A DNA stretch of 39,983 bases from Oscillospiraceae bacterium (GCA_015065505.1 SVQE01000018.1:1-39983), one strand, 5' to 3'; shown: positions 25,572-34,219, counted from the first letter of the stretch. A program made the numbers and translations. The notes: generated by a model not told the origin, from the letters alone.

Positions 25572-25605
25572 AAAAGGCTTTAACGAAATCGTTAAAGCCT
25601 TTTTT
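25572..25605. terminator. Bidirectional terminator between porB and yhgE
   Basis: AAAGGCTTTAACGA / TCGTTAAAGCCTTT with a tiny loop and T6 on the plus side, A run on the other. It lies just past the stop of the minus-strand gene and serves both. Confidence 0.88.
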
Positions 25606-25606
25606 A

Positions 25607-28129
25607 CTATGCTTTGCTGGTTGTTAAATCTTCATCAAAATCTGCTATTTCATCATTTTCTGCTTTTCTTTTGAGCTTAACTCTTCTTATTTCGTAGGTT
25701 AAGCAGGTTAGTGCAATTCCTGCAACTATTATTCCAACAAAAACCGCAATATCAAGCGTTAGTGAATTGCCTGTTGAAAGTGTGCTTCTGAATGCGTCAA
25801 CGCCGTATGCAAACGGCATGAACGGATGAATTATCTGATAGAATTTCGGTGATAATTCAATCGGGTAAGTGCCCGCGGCACCCGATAGCTGCAAGCATAG
25901 CAGAACAAGCAGGAAGAACGAGCCTATGGAATCAAGCAGGGTGTTAAGATAGTAAACAATACTCATAAACGCCATTGACGCCAGCATCGCCATTAAATAG
26001 GTTAGTGCAACATTCTGCGGACGCATTCCGTTGATTCCCATAAGCAGAGTAACCATAATCGGCGCCTGAACCATTGAAACAAACAGAGCAATCAATGCGT
26101 GAGCTATGAATGTTTTTCTGCTTCCGAGTGATGTTTTAAACGGCGAGAACATCAGACAGAAAGCAAGGCAGGCAACCCATAAGCCTGCGCACATCATATA
26201 TGCGCTCATTGCTTCGCCGTTGGTGTTAATGTTTCTCTGGAAGGTTTCGTTTGCCTCAACGGGCTGTGCAAACATTTCGGCAGAGCTTTCGCCCGTGTTG
26301 GTTTCGGCAATCTGATTTGCGCCGTCCTGAAGCGAAGCCTTAAGTGTGTTTGCGCCGAACATAAGCTTGTCGCATCCGTCATCAATCTGAAGCGTTCCGT
26401 CGTGAAGCTTAACCGAGCCGTCATATAACTGAATTGCACCGCCGTTTAACCTTGATGCGCCGTCATTCAGCTTTTTGTTGTTGCTTACAAGCTTCTGTGT
26501 TCCGTCATAGAGCTTGTCAATGCCTGCACCTGCCGTTGAAAGACCGTTGCTGAACTGAACCATTCCGTTATTAAGCGTTGTAACACCGCTGTCTACCTGA
26601 CTTACACCGTCAGTGTACTGAGCAATACCGTTTCTAAGTGTTGTCATACCCTCAATAAGTCCCGGCTGACCGTCTTTTTCAGTAGTCTGGTCAAGACCCT
26701 TCTGTACGGCAAGAAGTCCGTTAGTCATACTTTTAAGCGTTTCTGATGCAACGGGAAGCGCCTGGTTTCCGCCGTCGGATAATTGCTGAATGCCGTCAGT
26801 AAGCTGATAGTATGCATCAATAAGTGAATTTGCCTTGTTTACAAGATTTTCGGCATTTTCAGGAGTTATCTTTGTTCCGAACTGCTGAAGCTTCTGCATT
26901 GTTTTTGAAAGGTTTCTCAGGTTTTCAACTGATTTTTTGTTGCTCTCGCTCAGCGGCAGCGCTTCAAGCGTATCGCAGAGATTATCAATTCTGGTCCAGT
27001 CTATTGTGCTGGTGCTTACAATACTGCTCAGAACCTTGAATTCATCGGATTTAACGAAGGTATCAACTTCCGAAATGGTTGTTTTAATTTCGTTAATCGT
27101 TTCGTCGCTGATTTTATAATCCTCGTTAACAGCCTTCTGTAAGGTTTGTATGCCGTCGTTAATCTGAATCAAACCATCCTCAAGTCTTTCAAGGTCATTC
27201 AGATTTTCTTCAGTTAACGATTCACCAATCTGGTCGCTCATTGTGTTAAGACCTTCAAGCAGTTGGTCTGCGCCGTTGTTTAACGCCTCGTTATTTGAAA
27301 CAAGCTTCGAAGTGCCGTTTTTTAGCTGAATAGTTCCGTTTTGAAGCTGAGCAGCGCCGTCCTGAAGAAGGGGCATTCCGTTTTTAAGCTGTTCAACGCC
27401 GTCTGCAACCTGCGTAACACCGTCGGTGTATTGCTTCAAGCCGTCCTCAAGCGTTCCCGTGCCTTCTCTAAGGGTTAAGCAGCCGTTTGAAAGGGTGCTG
27501 AGTCCTGCGGTTATCTGAGCGTTTCCGCCTTTAAGCTGACCAACGCCGTCATAAATTTGCCCCGAACCGTCGGACGCCTGCTGAAATCCGTCGCCTATAG
27601 TGTTAAGCTTTGAATAAACGGTTGTTGCATATGTGTGGATAACCGTTTTGTTTATGCTTTCCTTTATGGATTTAACACCCGATTCACCGAATTTGCTCGC
27701 TATGTAGTTTGTTCCGGGGTTAACATAATAATCAATAACCATCTTTTGCGGATTATCGTTTGTTAATGTTGTTGAATTATATGAAAAATCATCGGGAACA
27801 ACCATAACCATATAATATGTTCCGTTTTCAAGTCCGTCGAGGGCAACCTGCTCATCAACAAAATTAAATTGCAGCTGGTCATTCTTTCTGAGATTATCGC
27901 AAAGCGTTTCGCCGATGTTTATAACCTTGCCGTTATATACAACGGGTTGATCCTCATTAACAATCGCAACGGGCAGGGAACCCGTGTTGCCGTATGGGTC
28001 CCACATAGAGCCGAGGAATAAAACCGTGTAAATAGAAGGAATAAACATTATCGCAAACACAACGATAACCATAAAGTGCTTTTTAATAAATGCGTGCACC
28101 TTAGTTTCCTTTTTCAATTTTTTTGCCAT
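25607..28129 (-). CDS. YhgE/Pip-family membrane protein
   Basis: An 840-residue protein of the YhgE/Pip (phage infection protein) type. One membrane helix near residues 17-38 is followed by a large extracytoplasmic region. That region is built of repeating helical units of the LxxGxxxLxxG kind (about residues 180-300 and 440-610). Five or six C-terminal membrane segments (about 640-810) follow, of the ABC-2 permease type. The family includes Lactococcus Pip, a phage receptor, and members tied to type VII-like secretion; the role here is unknown. The tail is acidic and cytoplasmic. GGTGA precedes the ATG. It has its own consensus promoter. Confidence 0.87.
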   Translation of the reverse strand: MAKKLKKETKVHAFIKKHFMVIVVFAIMFIPSIYTVLFLGSMWDPYGNTGSLPVAIVNEDQPVVYNGKVINIGETLCDNLRKNDQLQFNFVDEQVALDGLENGTYYMVMVVPDDFSYNSTTLTNDNPQKMVIDYYVNPGTNYIASKFGESGVKSIKESINKTVIHTYATTVYSKLNTIGDGFQQASDGSGQIYDGVGQLKGGNAQITAGLSTLSNGCLTLREGTGTLEDGLKQYTDGVTQVADGVEQLKNGMPLLQDGAAQLQNGTIQLKNGTSKLVSNNEALNNGADQLLEGLNTMSDQIGESLTEENLNDLERLEDGLIQINDGIQTLQKAVNEDYKISDETINEIKTTISEVDTFVKSDEFKVLSSIVSTSTIDWTRIDNLCDTLEALPLSESNKKSVENLRNLSKTMQKLQQFGTKITPENAENLVNKANSLIDAYYQLTDGIQQLSDGGNQALPVASETLKSMTNGLLAVQKGLDQTTEKDGQPGLIEGMTTLRNGIAQYTDGVSQVDSGVTTLNNGMVQFSNGLSTAGAGIDKLYDGTQKLVSNNKKLNDGASRLNGGAIQLYDGSVKLHDGTLQIDDGCDKLMFGANTLKASLQDGANQIAETNTGESSAEMFAQPVEANETFQRNINTNGEAMSAYMMCAGLWVACLAFCLMFSPFKTSLGSRKTFIAHALIALFVSMVQAPIMVTLLMGINGMRPQNVALTYLMAMLASMAFMSIVYYLNTLLDSIGSFFLLVLLCLQLSGAAGTYPIELSPKFYQIIHPFMPFAYGVDAFRSTLSTGNSLTLDIAVFVGIIVAGIALTCLTYEIRRVKLKRKAENDEIADFDEDLTTSKA

Positions 28130-28145
28130 AATTTATCACCGCTTA

Positions 28146-28177
28146 TACAAATAGTAAAGAATTATAATACAAATAGT
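28146..28177. promoter_or_regulatory. Direct repeats between the yhgE promoter and its start codon
   Basis: TACAAATAGT occurs at 28146-28155 and again at 28168-28177, a spacing of 22 bp (about two helical turns). Each copy is part of a slightly longer TATACAA-bearing block. They sit downstream of the -10 box, where a repressor could bind. Confidence 0.45.
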
Positions 28178-28192
28178 TATACAATTTCGGAT

Positions 28193-28221
28193 ATTATATT
28201 ACTTTAGAATTATAATGTCAA
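28193..28221 (-). promoter_or_regulatory. Consensus promoter of yhgE
   Basis: Minus strand TTGACA (28221-28216), 17 bp, TATAAT (28198-28193). Confidence 0.85.
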
Positions 28222-28265
28222 CAATATTTACTAATAATTAATAATTTATATATACGGCGCTTTGG

Positions 28266-28294
28266 TTGACAATATAAATGTTAATTATTATAAT
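28266..28294 (+). promoter_or_regulatory. Consensus promoter of the beta-helix protein gene
   Basis: TTGACA (28266-28271), 17 bp, TATAAT (28289-28294), 29 bases before the start codon. Divergent from the yhgE promoter. Confidence 0.88.
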
Positions 28295-28323
28295 TAAAAT
28301 ATAGAATCAAAGGTGGTCTTGGT

Positions 28324-30387
28324 ATGAAAAAAAGGATTCTTTCGGTGTTTTTAACACTAACATTGGTAATCGGCTTTATAATTCCTTTTATTGCCCGTGC
28401 AGACGAGGGAATAACTGTAACTTACGGCGAAGAAAGTGAAACATTTTTGATAAATTCAAATAATATTTCAGATGCTTTTTCTTCTGCGTTTAACTTCTGC
28501 AATTATACTCAGGCAGAGCATTTTGATATTAAGGTTCCTGCAGGAACATATACGGTTGAATATCCCGTAACAGTCAGCAGTAATACAACGCTTGATTTGA
28601 GCGATGTTGTTTTAATCAACGAAAACTCAAATATCTTCAAAACTCAAAGCGATGTTAAGGCATATAACGGAACTCATGATTTCAAGGTTATAGGCGGCGA
28701 ATTCACCTATGTTAAGGAATACGACGGAACAAGCTGCCTTGTAAGAATGGCGCACGCAAAGAATATTGAATTTAACGGCTCTGTTTTTTCAAACAATAAA
28801 AACTCTCACCATGTTGAGCTTGCCGCTTGCAATAATGTTCTTTTTGAAAACTGCACCTTCAAAAATATGGAAGGTTCTATTTCGAACACAAGCGGCGAAG
28901 CATTGCAGATTGATATTCTTGAAGAGAGCCAGCATTTTGCATTAATGCCCGAATATGACGGCACAATGAATCAGAATATAACTGTTAATAAATGCACATT
29001 CTCAAACCTTCTCAGAGGAGTTGGCACTCAGTCTGCATTTGCAGGACTTTATCATAAGAATATTAAAATAATAAACTGCGAATTTAATAATATTCTTTCA
29101 ACTGCAATTTCATGCACAAACTATATCAATTCAACTATTTCCAATAATAAAATAACCAAATGCGGCGAGGGCATTCATTTTTATATGATGAAAACGGATT
29201 CATCGCTTAATAATATGTGTGTTATCAGCGGCAAGGGCAGCATTAACAAGGATTGCAGCTCGGTTATTTCAAACAATACAATCAGCGTTTCAAAAACCGC
29301 AGGCGCTTCAACCGCATCACCCATATTTATCTACGGAAGCAATATTACCAAGGATAAGGGCGTTAACTTCCCGACGGGAAATTACTATGTTGGCAACATT
29401 AAGGTAACGGGCAATACCTTAACTTCAAATGATGTCGGCATCAGAATGTATGATGTTAAAAAATCAACGATTTATAAAAACACAATTAACGGCGGCACAA
29501 AGAACAGCGGAATTTATGTAGACGCAGATTGTGATTCAAACACGATTGAAGAAAATATTATCAAAGGCTTTGAGCACGGCATCAATATTAAGAATAAAAG
29601 CGATTCCAACACTGTTTTAAGAAATCAGGTATCATCAACCGTTAAAAACGGAGTTATTGTTCAAAGCACCTGTTCGGGGAACAGCGTTTCGGCAAATAAA
29701 ATAACCTCGGCAGGCAATAACGGAATTCTTGTTGACGGCGCAAAAACAACCTCGGTTGTTGCAAACACTGTAACAAAGCCTAAAAATCACGGCGTATGCC
29801 TGCTTTCGGCAGAGCTTACAAAGCTGAATAAAAACACTATAAACACTGCAGGCGCAAACGGCATTTATCTTGATGCAAAAACAACTGTTAAAGAATTAAC
29901 CTCAAACAGTATTTCTTCAAGCAAATCAAACGGAATAAGCGCCTACGGAAGCATCAGCAAGGTTTCGTCAAACACCTTCACTTCAAACCAGTGGGGAATA
30001 TATTTTGCACCAGGAACGAAGGCAACGCTGTATAATAACACCTATACTTCAAATGCCAAAGGCGCAGGATATAACGCAGGCAGCACGAATTCATATAAGT
30101 TCTCAAATCTTTCAAAACCGTCACCCACGCTTTCTCAAAAAAGCAAAACCGTAACGGTTAAATGGAAGAAAATAACAAATGCAACCAATTATGAAATATA
30201 CCGTGCAACCAAAAAGGACGGAACTTACACAAAAATTAAAACCGTTTCATCAAAAACTTTAAGCTATAAGGATGCAAAGCGTACCAAGGGAAAAACCTAT
30301 TATTATAAGGTCAGGGCTGTAAGAAAAATGAACAGCATAACCCAGTATTCTTCGTATTCATTAATAAAGAGCATAAAAATCAAGTAG
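28324..30387 (+). CDS. Secreted right-handed beta-helix protein with Fn3-like tail
   Basis: A 687-residue secreted protein. A signal peptide covers residues 1-27 (ends IARA). From about 60 to 590 there are parallel beta-helix repeats of ~22 residues of the NosD/pectate-lyase kind, with recurring patterns such as NTISVSKTAG, GIRMYDVKKSTIYKNTI, SGIYVDADCDSNTIEENII and NGILVDGAKTTSVVANTV. A Lys-rich fibronectin III-like domain closes it (about 598-687, NATNYEIYRATKKDGTYTKIKT). Such folds bind or cleave polysaccharides, but no catalytic residues can be assigned, so binding is as likely as cleavage. AAAGGTGG precedes the ATG. No cell-wall anchor motif is seen. Confidence 0.85.
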   Translation: MKKRILSVFLTLTLVIGFIIPFIARADEGITVTYGEESETFLINSNNISDAFSSAFNFCNYTQAEHFDIKVPAGTYTVEYPVTVSSNTTLDLSDVVLINENSNIFKTQSDVKAYNGTHDFKVIGGEFTYVKEYDGTSCLVRMAHAKNIEFNGSVFSNNKNSHHVELAACNNVLFENCTFKNMEGSISNTSGEALQIDILEESQHFALMPEYDGTMNQNITVNKCTFSNLLRGVGTQSAFAGLYHKNIKIINCEFNNILSTAISCTNYINSTISNNKITKCGEGIHFYMMKTDSSLNNMCVISGKGSINKDCSSVISNNTISVSKTAGASTASPIFIYGSNITKDKGVNFPTGNYYVGNIKVTGNTLTSNDVGIRMYDVKKSTIYKNTINGGTKNSGIYVDADCDSNTIEENIIKGFEHGINIKNKSDSNTVLRNQVSSTVKNGVIVQSTCSGNSVSANKITSAGNNGILVDGAKTTSVVANTVTKPKNHGVCLLSAELTKLNKNTINTAGANGIYLDAKTTVKELTSNSISSSKSNGISAYGSISKVSSNTFTSNQWGIYFAPGTKATLYNNTYTSNAKGAGYNAGSTNSYKFSNLSKPSPTLSQKSKTVTVKWKKITNATNYEIYRATKKDGTYTKIKTVSSKTLSYKDAKRTKGKTYYYKVRAVRKMNSITQYSSYSLIKSIKIK

Positions 30388-30405
30388 GGCGGATATTATC
30401 CGCCC
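30387..30405 (+). terminator. Hairpin after the beta-helix gene, no T run
   Basis: GGGCGGAT / ATCCGCCC with a 3-base loop begins at the last base of the stop codon. The absence of a T tract makes it a weak terminator, and read-through to the sirtuin gene is possible. Confidence 0.4.
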
Positions 30406-30434
30406 GCTCTGTGTAATAATAACGGAGTTAAATA

Positions 30435-31145
30435 ATGAACAGCTTACAGGAAATAATTAACGAATCAAATAATATTGTATTCTTCGGCGGAGCAGGGGTT
30501 TCAACCGAAAGCGGTATTCCCGACTTCAGAAGTGTTGACGGGCTTTATAATCAAAAGTATGATTATCCGCCGGAGGAAATACTCAGTCACAGCTTTTTTG
30601 AAAGGCGCACTGAGTATTTCTATAACTTCTACCGTGAAAAAATGCTCTTCCTTGATGCACAGCCCAATGCGGCGCATTATAAGCTTGCAGAGCTTGAAAA
30701 GGCAGGCAAGCTGAAAGCCGTTATAACTCAGAATATAGACGGCTTGCACCAGAAGGCAGGCAGTAAAAATGTTTTTGAGCTTCACGGAAGCGTTCACAGA
30801 AACTACTGTCAGCGCTGCCATAAGCTCTATGATGCACAGTTTATAAAAAGCTCTTCGGGTATTCCGAAATGCGAATGCGGCGGACTTATAAAGCCCGATG
30901 TTGTTTTGTATGAGGAAGGGCTTGATAGCAAAACCATTGAAGGTGCGGTTAATGCAATCTGCGAGGCTGATTGCCTGATTGTTGCAGGAACCTCGCTTAA
31001 TGTATATCCTGCAGCAGGCTTTATAAGATATTTCAGGGGCAAACACTTTGTTCTTATAAATCTCAGCGCAACGCAGGCGGATAATATGGCAACACTTGCA
31101 ATTCACGATAAAGTCGGAAAGGTTCTGAGCGAAATAGAGGTTTGA
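30435..31145 (+). CDS. cobB: Sirtuin, NAD-dependent protein deacylase
   Basis: A 236-residue sirtuin that removes acyl groups from protein lysines using NAD+. The NAD motif GGAGVSTESGIPDFRS covers residues 18-33, TQNIDGLHQKAG is near 98-109, and the catalytic histidine is H117 (ELHGSVH). Zinc is held by a CQRC pair (C125, C128) and a second CEC pair near 146-148. Length and motif order match the CobB/Sir2 class found in Firmicutes. CGGAG precedes the ATG. The lipoprotein gene starts two bases after its stop. Confidence 0.94.
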   Translation: MNSLQEIINESNNIVFFGGAGVSTESGIPDFRSVDGLYNQKYDYPPEEILSHSFFERRTEYFYNFYREKMLFLDAQPNAAHYKLAELEKAGKLKAVITQNIDGLHQKAGSKNVFELHGSVHRNYCQRCHKLYDAQFIKSSSGIPKCECGGLIKPDVVLYEEGLDSKTIEGAVNAICEADCLIVAGTSLNVYPAAGFIRYFRGKHFVLINLSATQADNMATLAIHDKVGKVLSEIEV

Positions 31146-31147
31146 TA

Positions 31148-32038
31148 ATGAAAAAAACAATATCGATTATTCTTTGTCTGTTTATTGCAGCAATATCTCT
31201 TGTTTCCTGCAGCAGCAAAAAGAATGAAGAAAATAACGCAACACTTTGGGATTCATTTTATTATACATACGACAGCGCTTATTCCTATGATGACGCAACA
31301 ATAAGAGCATATGAGGATTTATGCAAAGCGATTGTTAACGGCAGCGGCGAAGTAAGAATGAACTCAGCTTATTTTGATGATGTTATGGCTTTATATAACA
31401 CCTCGTTTCCGTTGAGCGCCATTGTTGAATCCATTGAGCAAAGCGAATCTGTTTATAAAATCAAATATAAATACGAGGATGCACACGGCAAGGCATATGA
31501 GTTCGTTGAAAAAACAGATGAAATTCAGGGCGCGTGCAACAACGAATTTAATAATGATAATATGCGCGCTGTTAAGCTTTATAATTATATAGCGTCGTCA
31601 ATCAAGGTGAGCGATAATTCCGCAATAACCTGCTATGAAACAATTATGACGGGTGAGGGAACAACCTTCAGCTACTCAAAAATGTTTGCTTACCTTCTGC
31701 AGCAGACGGGAATTAAATCATATTATGTTTTATGCGAGGATGAAACAGGCGCTGCCAAGGCAATAGTTATGGCTGAGCTTAACGAAGAGCTATATTATTT
31801 CGATGTTTTCAAAGAGTTTGAGGATAATGAAGGCAAGAATCTTAAATACTTCGGAATGACGAGCGAGGACATAAAAGCATACGGCATTAAAAACGCTGTT
31901 TTTATTAATTCACAGCCGGCTTCCGATGCAAGCGCGCTCAGGTTTGAAGCCCTCAGAAATTGCAAAAAATGGGAGCTTGATGAAGAAAACCTGCTTATAA
32001 CTAAACAGGACGATGAAATTGTGCAAATTGCACTATAA
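31148..32038 (+). CDS. Lipoprotein with degenerate transglutaminase-like domain
   Basis: A 296-residue predicted lipoprotein. Residues 1-20 form a signal peptide ending in the lipobox LVSC, so the mature protein is lipid-linked outside the cell. Residues about 165-245 follow the transglutaminase-like pattern (YSKMFAYLLQQTGIKSYYVL, then ELYYFDVF). The catalytic Cys position appears to be Thr/Phe (GEGTTFSYSK) and the HAW block is missing, so it is probably not an active enzyme (inference). It is likely cotranscribed with the sirtuin. No function is known to me for this pairing. Confidence 0.72.
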   Translation: MKKTISIILCLFIAAISLVSCSSKKNEENNATLWDSFYYTYDSAYSYDDATIRAYEDLCKAIVNGSGEVRMNSAYFDDVMALYNTSFPLSAIVESIEQSESVYKIKYKYEDAHGKAYEFVEKTDEIQGACNNEFNNDNMRAVKLYNYIASSIKVSDNSAITCYETIMTGEGTTFSYSKMFAYLLQQTGIKSYYVLCEDETGAAKAIVMAELNEELYYFDVFKEFEDNEGKNLKYFGMTSEDIKAYGIKNAVFINSQPASDASALRFEALRNCKKWELDEENLLITKQDDEIVQIAL

Positions 32039-32097
32039 AATATATTTTGTCGGTTTTAATAAATATTTATCGTTGTTTATGTTGCACAAAAATCAAA

Positions 32098-32116
32098 TGT
32101 AAACAAATTGTAAACA
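32098..32116. promoter_or_regulatory. Tandem TGTAAACA sites upstream of the small transcript
   Basis: TGTAAACA occurs at 32098-32105 and 32109-32116, a period of 11 bp (one helical turn). The pair ends 14 bp upstream of the -35 box, a position that suits an activator. A partial reverse copy (TGTTTATG) lies near 32074. Confidence 0.5.
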
Positions 32117-32130
32117 CCGCCTGATAATTG

Positions 32131-32158
32131 TTGACTTTTTTCACTGCGTGAATATAAT
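32131..32158 (+). promoter_or_regulatory. Promoter of the small transcript
   Basis: TTGACT (32131-32136), 16 bp, TATAAT (32153-32158). Transcription would start near 32165. Confidence 0.78.
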
Positions 32159-32247
32159 GCAGGTGAAAGCAGAAAGAGATTATTTATATCTGCTTGAAAA
32201 CAGTAAATTTTCTCCTGCTTTTAATAAGAAAAAGGAGGCGGACATAT

Positions 32248-32316
32248 ATGTTAAAACTGCTCATGAAATGCGCTGAAATTCTTGCCGCTGGTGACAGGGC
32301 ATATGTTAGAAAGTAA
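32248..32316 (+). CDS. 22-residue peptide ORF
   Basis: The ATG at 32248 stands ten bases after a full AGGAGG (32233-32238), the strongest ribosome binding site in the region. The peptide begins MLKLLMKCAEIL and ends DRAYVRK; it is amphipathic, basic at both ends, has one cysteine (residue 8), and has no signal peptide or membrane helix. Translation could be blocked by the upstream hairpin that masks the Shine-Dalgarno. Similarity to any known toxin, leader peptide or quorum peptide is not recognised. Confidence 0.5.
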   Translation: MLKLLMKCAEILAAGDRAYVRK

Positions 32317-32342
32317 TCAGTGTTATATTATCGACTTGTAGC

Positions 32343-32386
32343 GAAACTGTCTTAATTTTGTGATGATTAAGGCAGTTTCTTTTTAT
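32343..32386 (+). terminator. Terminator of the small transcript
   Basis: GAAACTGTCTTAA / TTAAGGCAGTTTC gives a 13-bp stem with one wobble, then T5. Confidence 0.88.
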
Positions 32387-32394
32387 ATATTTAC

Positions 32395-32423
32395 TTGAAA
32401 ATATTTATTTATACTGATATAAT
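32395..32423 (+). promoter_or_regulatory. Promoter of the phosphoglucomutase gene
   Basis: TTGAAA (32395-32400), 17 bp, TATAAT (32418-32423). The transcript would carry the repeat at 32443-32537 in its leader. Confidence 0.68.
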
Positions 32424-32442
32424 TTATATAATGTGATTTTGA

Positions 32443-32537
32443 GCGTTCCCTTAACAGCACACGGGGACGTTCCTCCACCGAACCGTTGCCTTTTGAATTG
32501 CGTTATGAGGTGCGTCCCCATGGCGAACGAATAGGCG
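32443..32537. repeat. Dispersed ~97-bp hairpin repeat, copy 2
   Basis: Same orientation and nearly the same sequence as 556-652, with the GGGGACG..CCTCC / GGAGG..CGTCCCC halves kept (one base of the right arm changed). It lies between the promoter and the ribosome binding site of phosphoglucomutase. An in-frame upstream start of that gene at 32486 is made of this repeat and is not used. Confidence 0.75.
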
Positions 32538-32569
32538 TTATCTTTTCAGCACATTTAAGGAGAATGATT

Positions 32570-34216
32570 ATGACATACAGAGATAAATACAACGAATGGC
32601 TCACTTTTGATGAAAAAACAAAATCAGAGCTTGAAGCCATAACAGATGAAAAGGAAATTGAAGACAGATTTTATAAAGACCTTGCTTTCGGAACGGGCGG
32701 TCTGCGCGGCGTTATGGGCGCTGGTACAAACCGCATGAACGCCTACACAGTGGGCAAAGCTACCTTAGGTCTTGCAAGATATCTTAAATCCAAAAACGAC
32801 GGCGAGCTTTCCGTTGCCATTGCCTGCGATTCACGCCTTAATTCAAAGGAATTCCTTTGGGCAGCGGCAAGAGTTTTCGCATCAGAGGGAATTAAGGTTT
32901 ATGCCTTTTCGGATATCGTTCCCGTTCCTGTTTTATCCTTCACAACAAGATATCATAATTGTACCGCAGGCGTTATGATAACTGCTTCCCATAACCCGAA
33001 GGAATATAACGGCTATAAGGTTTATGATAATAAGGGCTGTCAGTTCTGCACAGAGGATGCAAAAAACGCTATTGCCTTTATTAACGAAATAAATGATTAC
33101 AGGCATATATACGATAACTGCAAAACAGCCGATGAATATATCAGCCAAGGCGTTATTGAGTGCGTATATACGGAAGAGCTCAACGAGTTTGTTGCCACAG
33201 TTGAAACCCAGGCAGCATATCAGGAAAAGAATAATCTTAAAATCGTTTACACACCGCTTCACGGAACAGGCCGTTTTCCCGTTCTTGCAGTGCTCGACGG
33301 AATGGATGTAACCCTGCTTGATTCACAAAAAGAGCCCGACGGCAATTTCCCGACTGTTAAGTCGCCGAATCCCGAGGACAGAGCTGCATTAACCCTTGCT
33401 ATTGAAAAAGCAAAGGAAATCGGCGCTGATTTAGTTCTCGGAACGGATCCCGATTGCGATAGAGTTGGTATTGCCGTTCTTCATAACGGTGAATATGTTT
33501 TATTCACGGGCAACCAGACTGGCGCGCTTCTTGTTAACTTTATTCTAACAATGAGAAAGAGCGAACTTAACGAGAAATCAACGCTTGTTAAAACAATAGT
33601 AACCTCGGAGCTCGGCGCGAATATCGGCAGAAAATTCGGTTTGCAGGTTGAAGAAACCTTAACGGGCTTCAAATATATCGGCGATAAGATTAATAAATAT
33701 GAGGCAAACGGCGACAAGGAATTTGTTATCGGCTACGAGGAAAGCTACGGCTACCTTGTAGGAACTCACGCAAGGGATAAGGATGCCGTTGTTTCCTCAA
33801 TGCTTATCTGCCAGATGGCAGCTTGGTATAAAAATCAGGGCAAAACCCTTGTTGACGGACTCAACGAAATCTATGCTGAATACGGCTATTATCTTGACTT
33901 CCTCGATAGCTTTGTGCTCAAAGGCAAGGACGGCGCCGAAAAGATTCAGAGCCTTATGGTTTATTTCAGAGAAACGGGCAATGCGCTGTTTGACGGAATA
34001 GAGGAAATTATCGATTATAAAGACGGTATTCTTGATTTACCGAAGGAAAATGTTTTGAAATATATCTGGAATGACGGCTCGTGGATGGCTGTTCGTCCAA
34101 GCGGAACAGAGCCTAAAATCAAGGTTTATTATTCAATAGTTGATGAAAACCGCGATAATGCAAAAGCCCGTCTTGAAACAATCAGAGAGAAGATTAAATC
34201 AATTATAGAGGGTTAA
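32570..34216 (+). CDS. pgcA: Phosphoglucomutase / phospho-sugar mutase
   Basis: A 548-residue alpha-D-phosphohexomutase that interconverts glucose 1- and 6-phosphate, linking glycolysis to glycogen and wall-polymer precursors. The phosphoserine loop TASHNP is at 138-143 (Ser140), the metal loop DPDCD at 293-297, the sugar loop GYEESYGYL near 390, and the phosphate loop RPSGTEPK near 509. AAGGAG lies seven bases before ATG 32570. Four domains are all present, and the length fits the Firmicutes PgcA class. The NifU-like gene follows after three bases. Confidence 0.95.
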   Translation: MTYRDKYNEWLTFDEKTKSELEAITDEKEIEDRFYKDLAFGTGGLRGVMGAGTNRMNAYTVGKATLGLARYLKSKNDGELSVAIACDSRLNSKEFLWAAARVFASEGIKVYAFSDIVPVPVLSFTTRYHNCTAGVMITASHNPKEYNGYKVYDNKGCQFCTEDAKNAIAFINEINDYRHIYDNCKTADEYISQGVIECVYTEELNEFVATVETQAAYQEKNNLKIVYTPLHGTGRFPVLAVLDGMDVTLLDSQKEPDGNFPTVKSPNPEDRAALTLAIEKAKEIGADLVLGTDPDCDRVGIAVLHNGEYVLFTGNQTGALLVNFILTMRKSELNEKSTLVKTIVTSELGANIGRKFGLQVEETLTGFKYIGDKINKYEANGDKEFVIGYEESYGYLVGTHARDKDAVVSSMLICQMAAWYKNQGKTLVDGLNEIYAEYGYYLDFLDSFVLKGKDGAEKIQSLMVYFRETGNALFDGIEEIIDYKDGILDLPKENVLKYIWNDGSWMAVRPSGTEPKIKVYYSIVDENRDNAKARLETIREKIKSIIEG

Positions 34217-34219
34217 TCA

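Larger units (their letters stand above)
32165..32386 (+). ncRNA. Small ~220-nt transcript with structured leader and short ORF
   Basis: The unit has its own promoter and terminator and no long gene. From the start it shows a hairpin AAGCAGA / TCTGCTT (32167-32195). Then CTCCT-gc-TTTT (32212-32222) can pair with AAAA-AGGAG (32229-32237), closing a hairpin over a perfect AGGAGG. A 22-codon ORF follows, and then the terminator. It may be a regulatory RNA, an mRNA for a micro-protein, or both. I do not recognise it as a known RNA family. Confidence 0.55.

Noticed and set aside
30501..31160. A 219-codon open frame antisense to the sirtuin gene.
   Set aside because: It mirrors codon bias of the sense gene; no ribosome binding site or recognisable domain.
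32486..32569. N-terminal extension of phosphoglucomutase through the dispersed repeat.
   Set aside because: The same repeat at 556-652 gives a similar peptide in unrelated context, and AAGGAG sits at 32557-32562 before ATG 32570.
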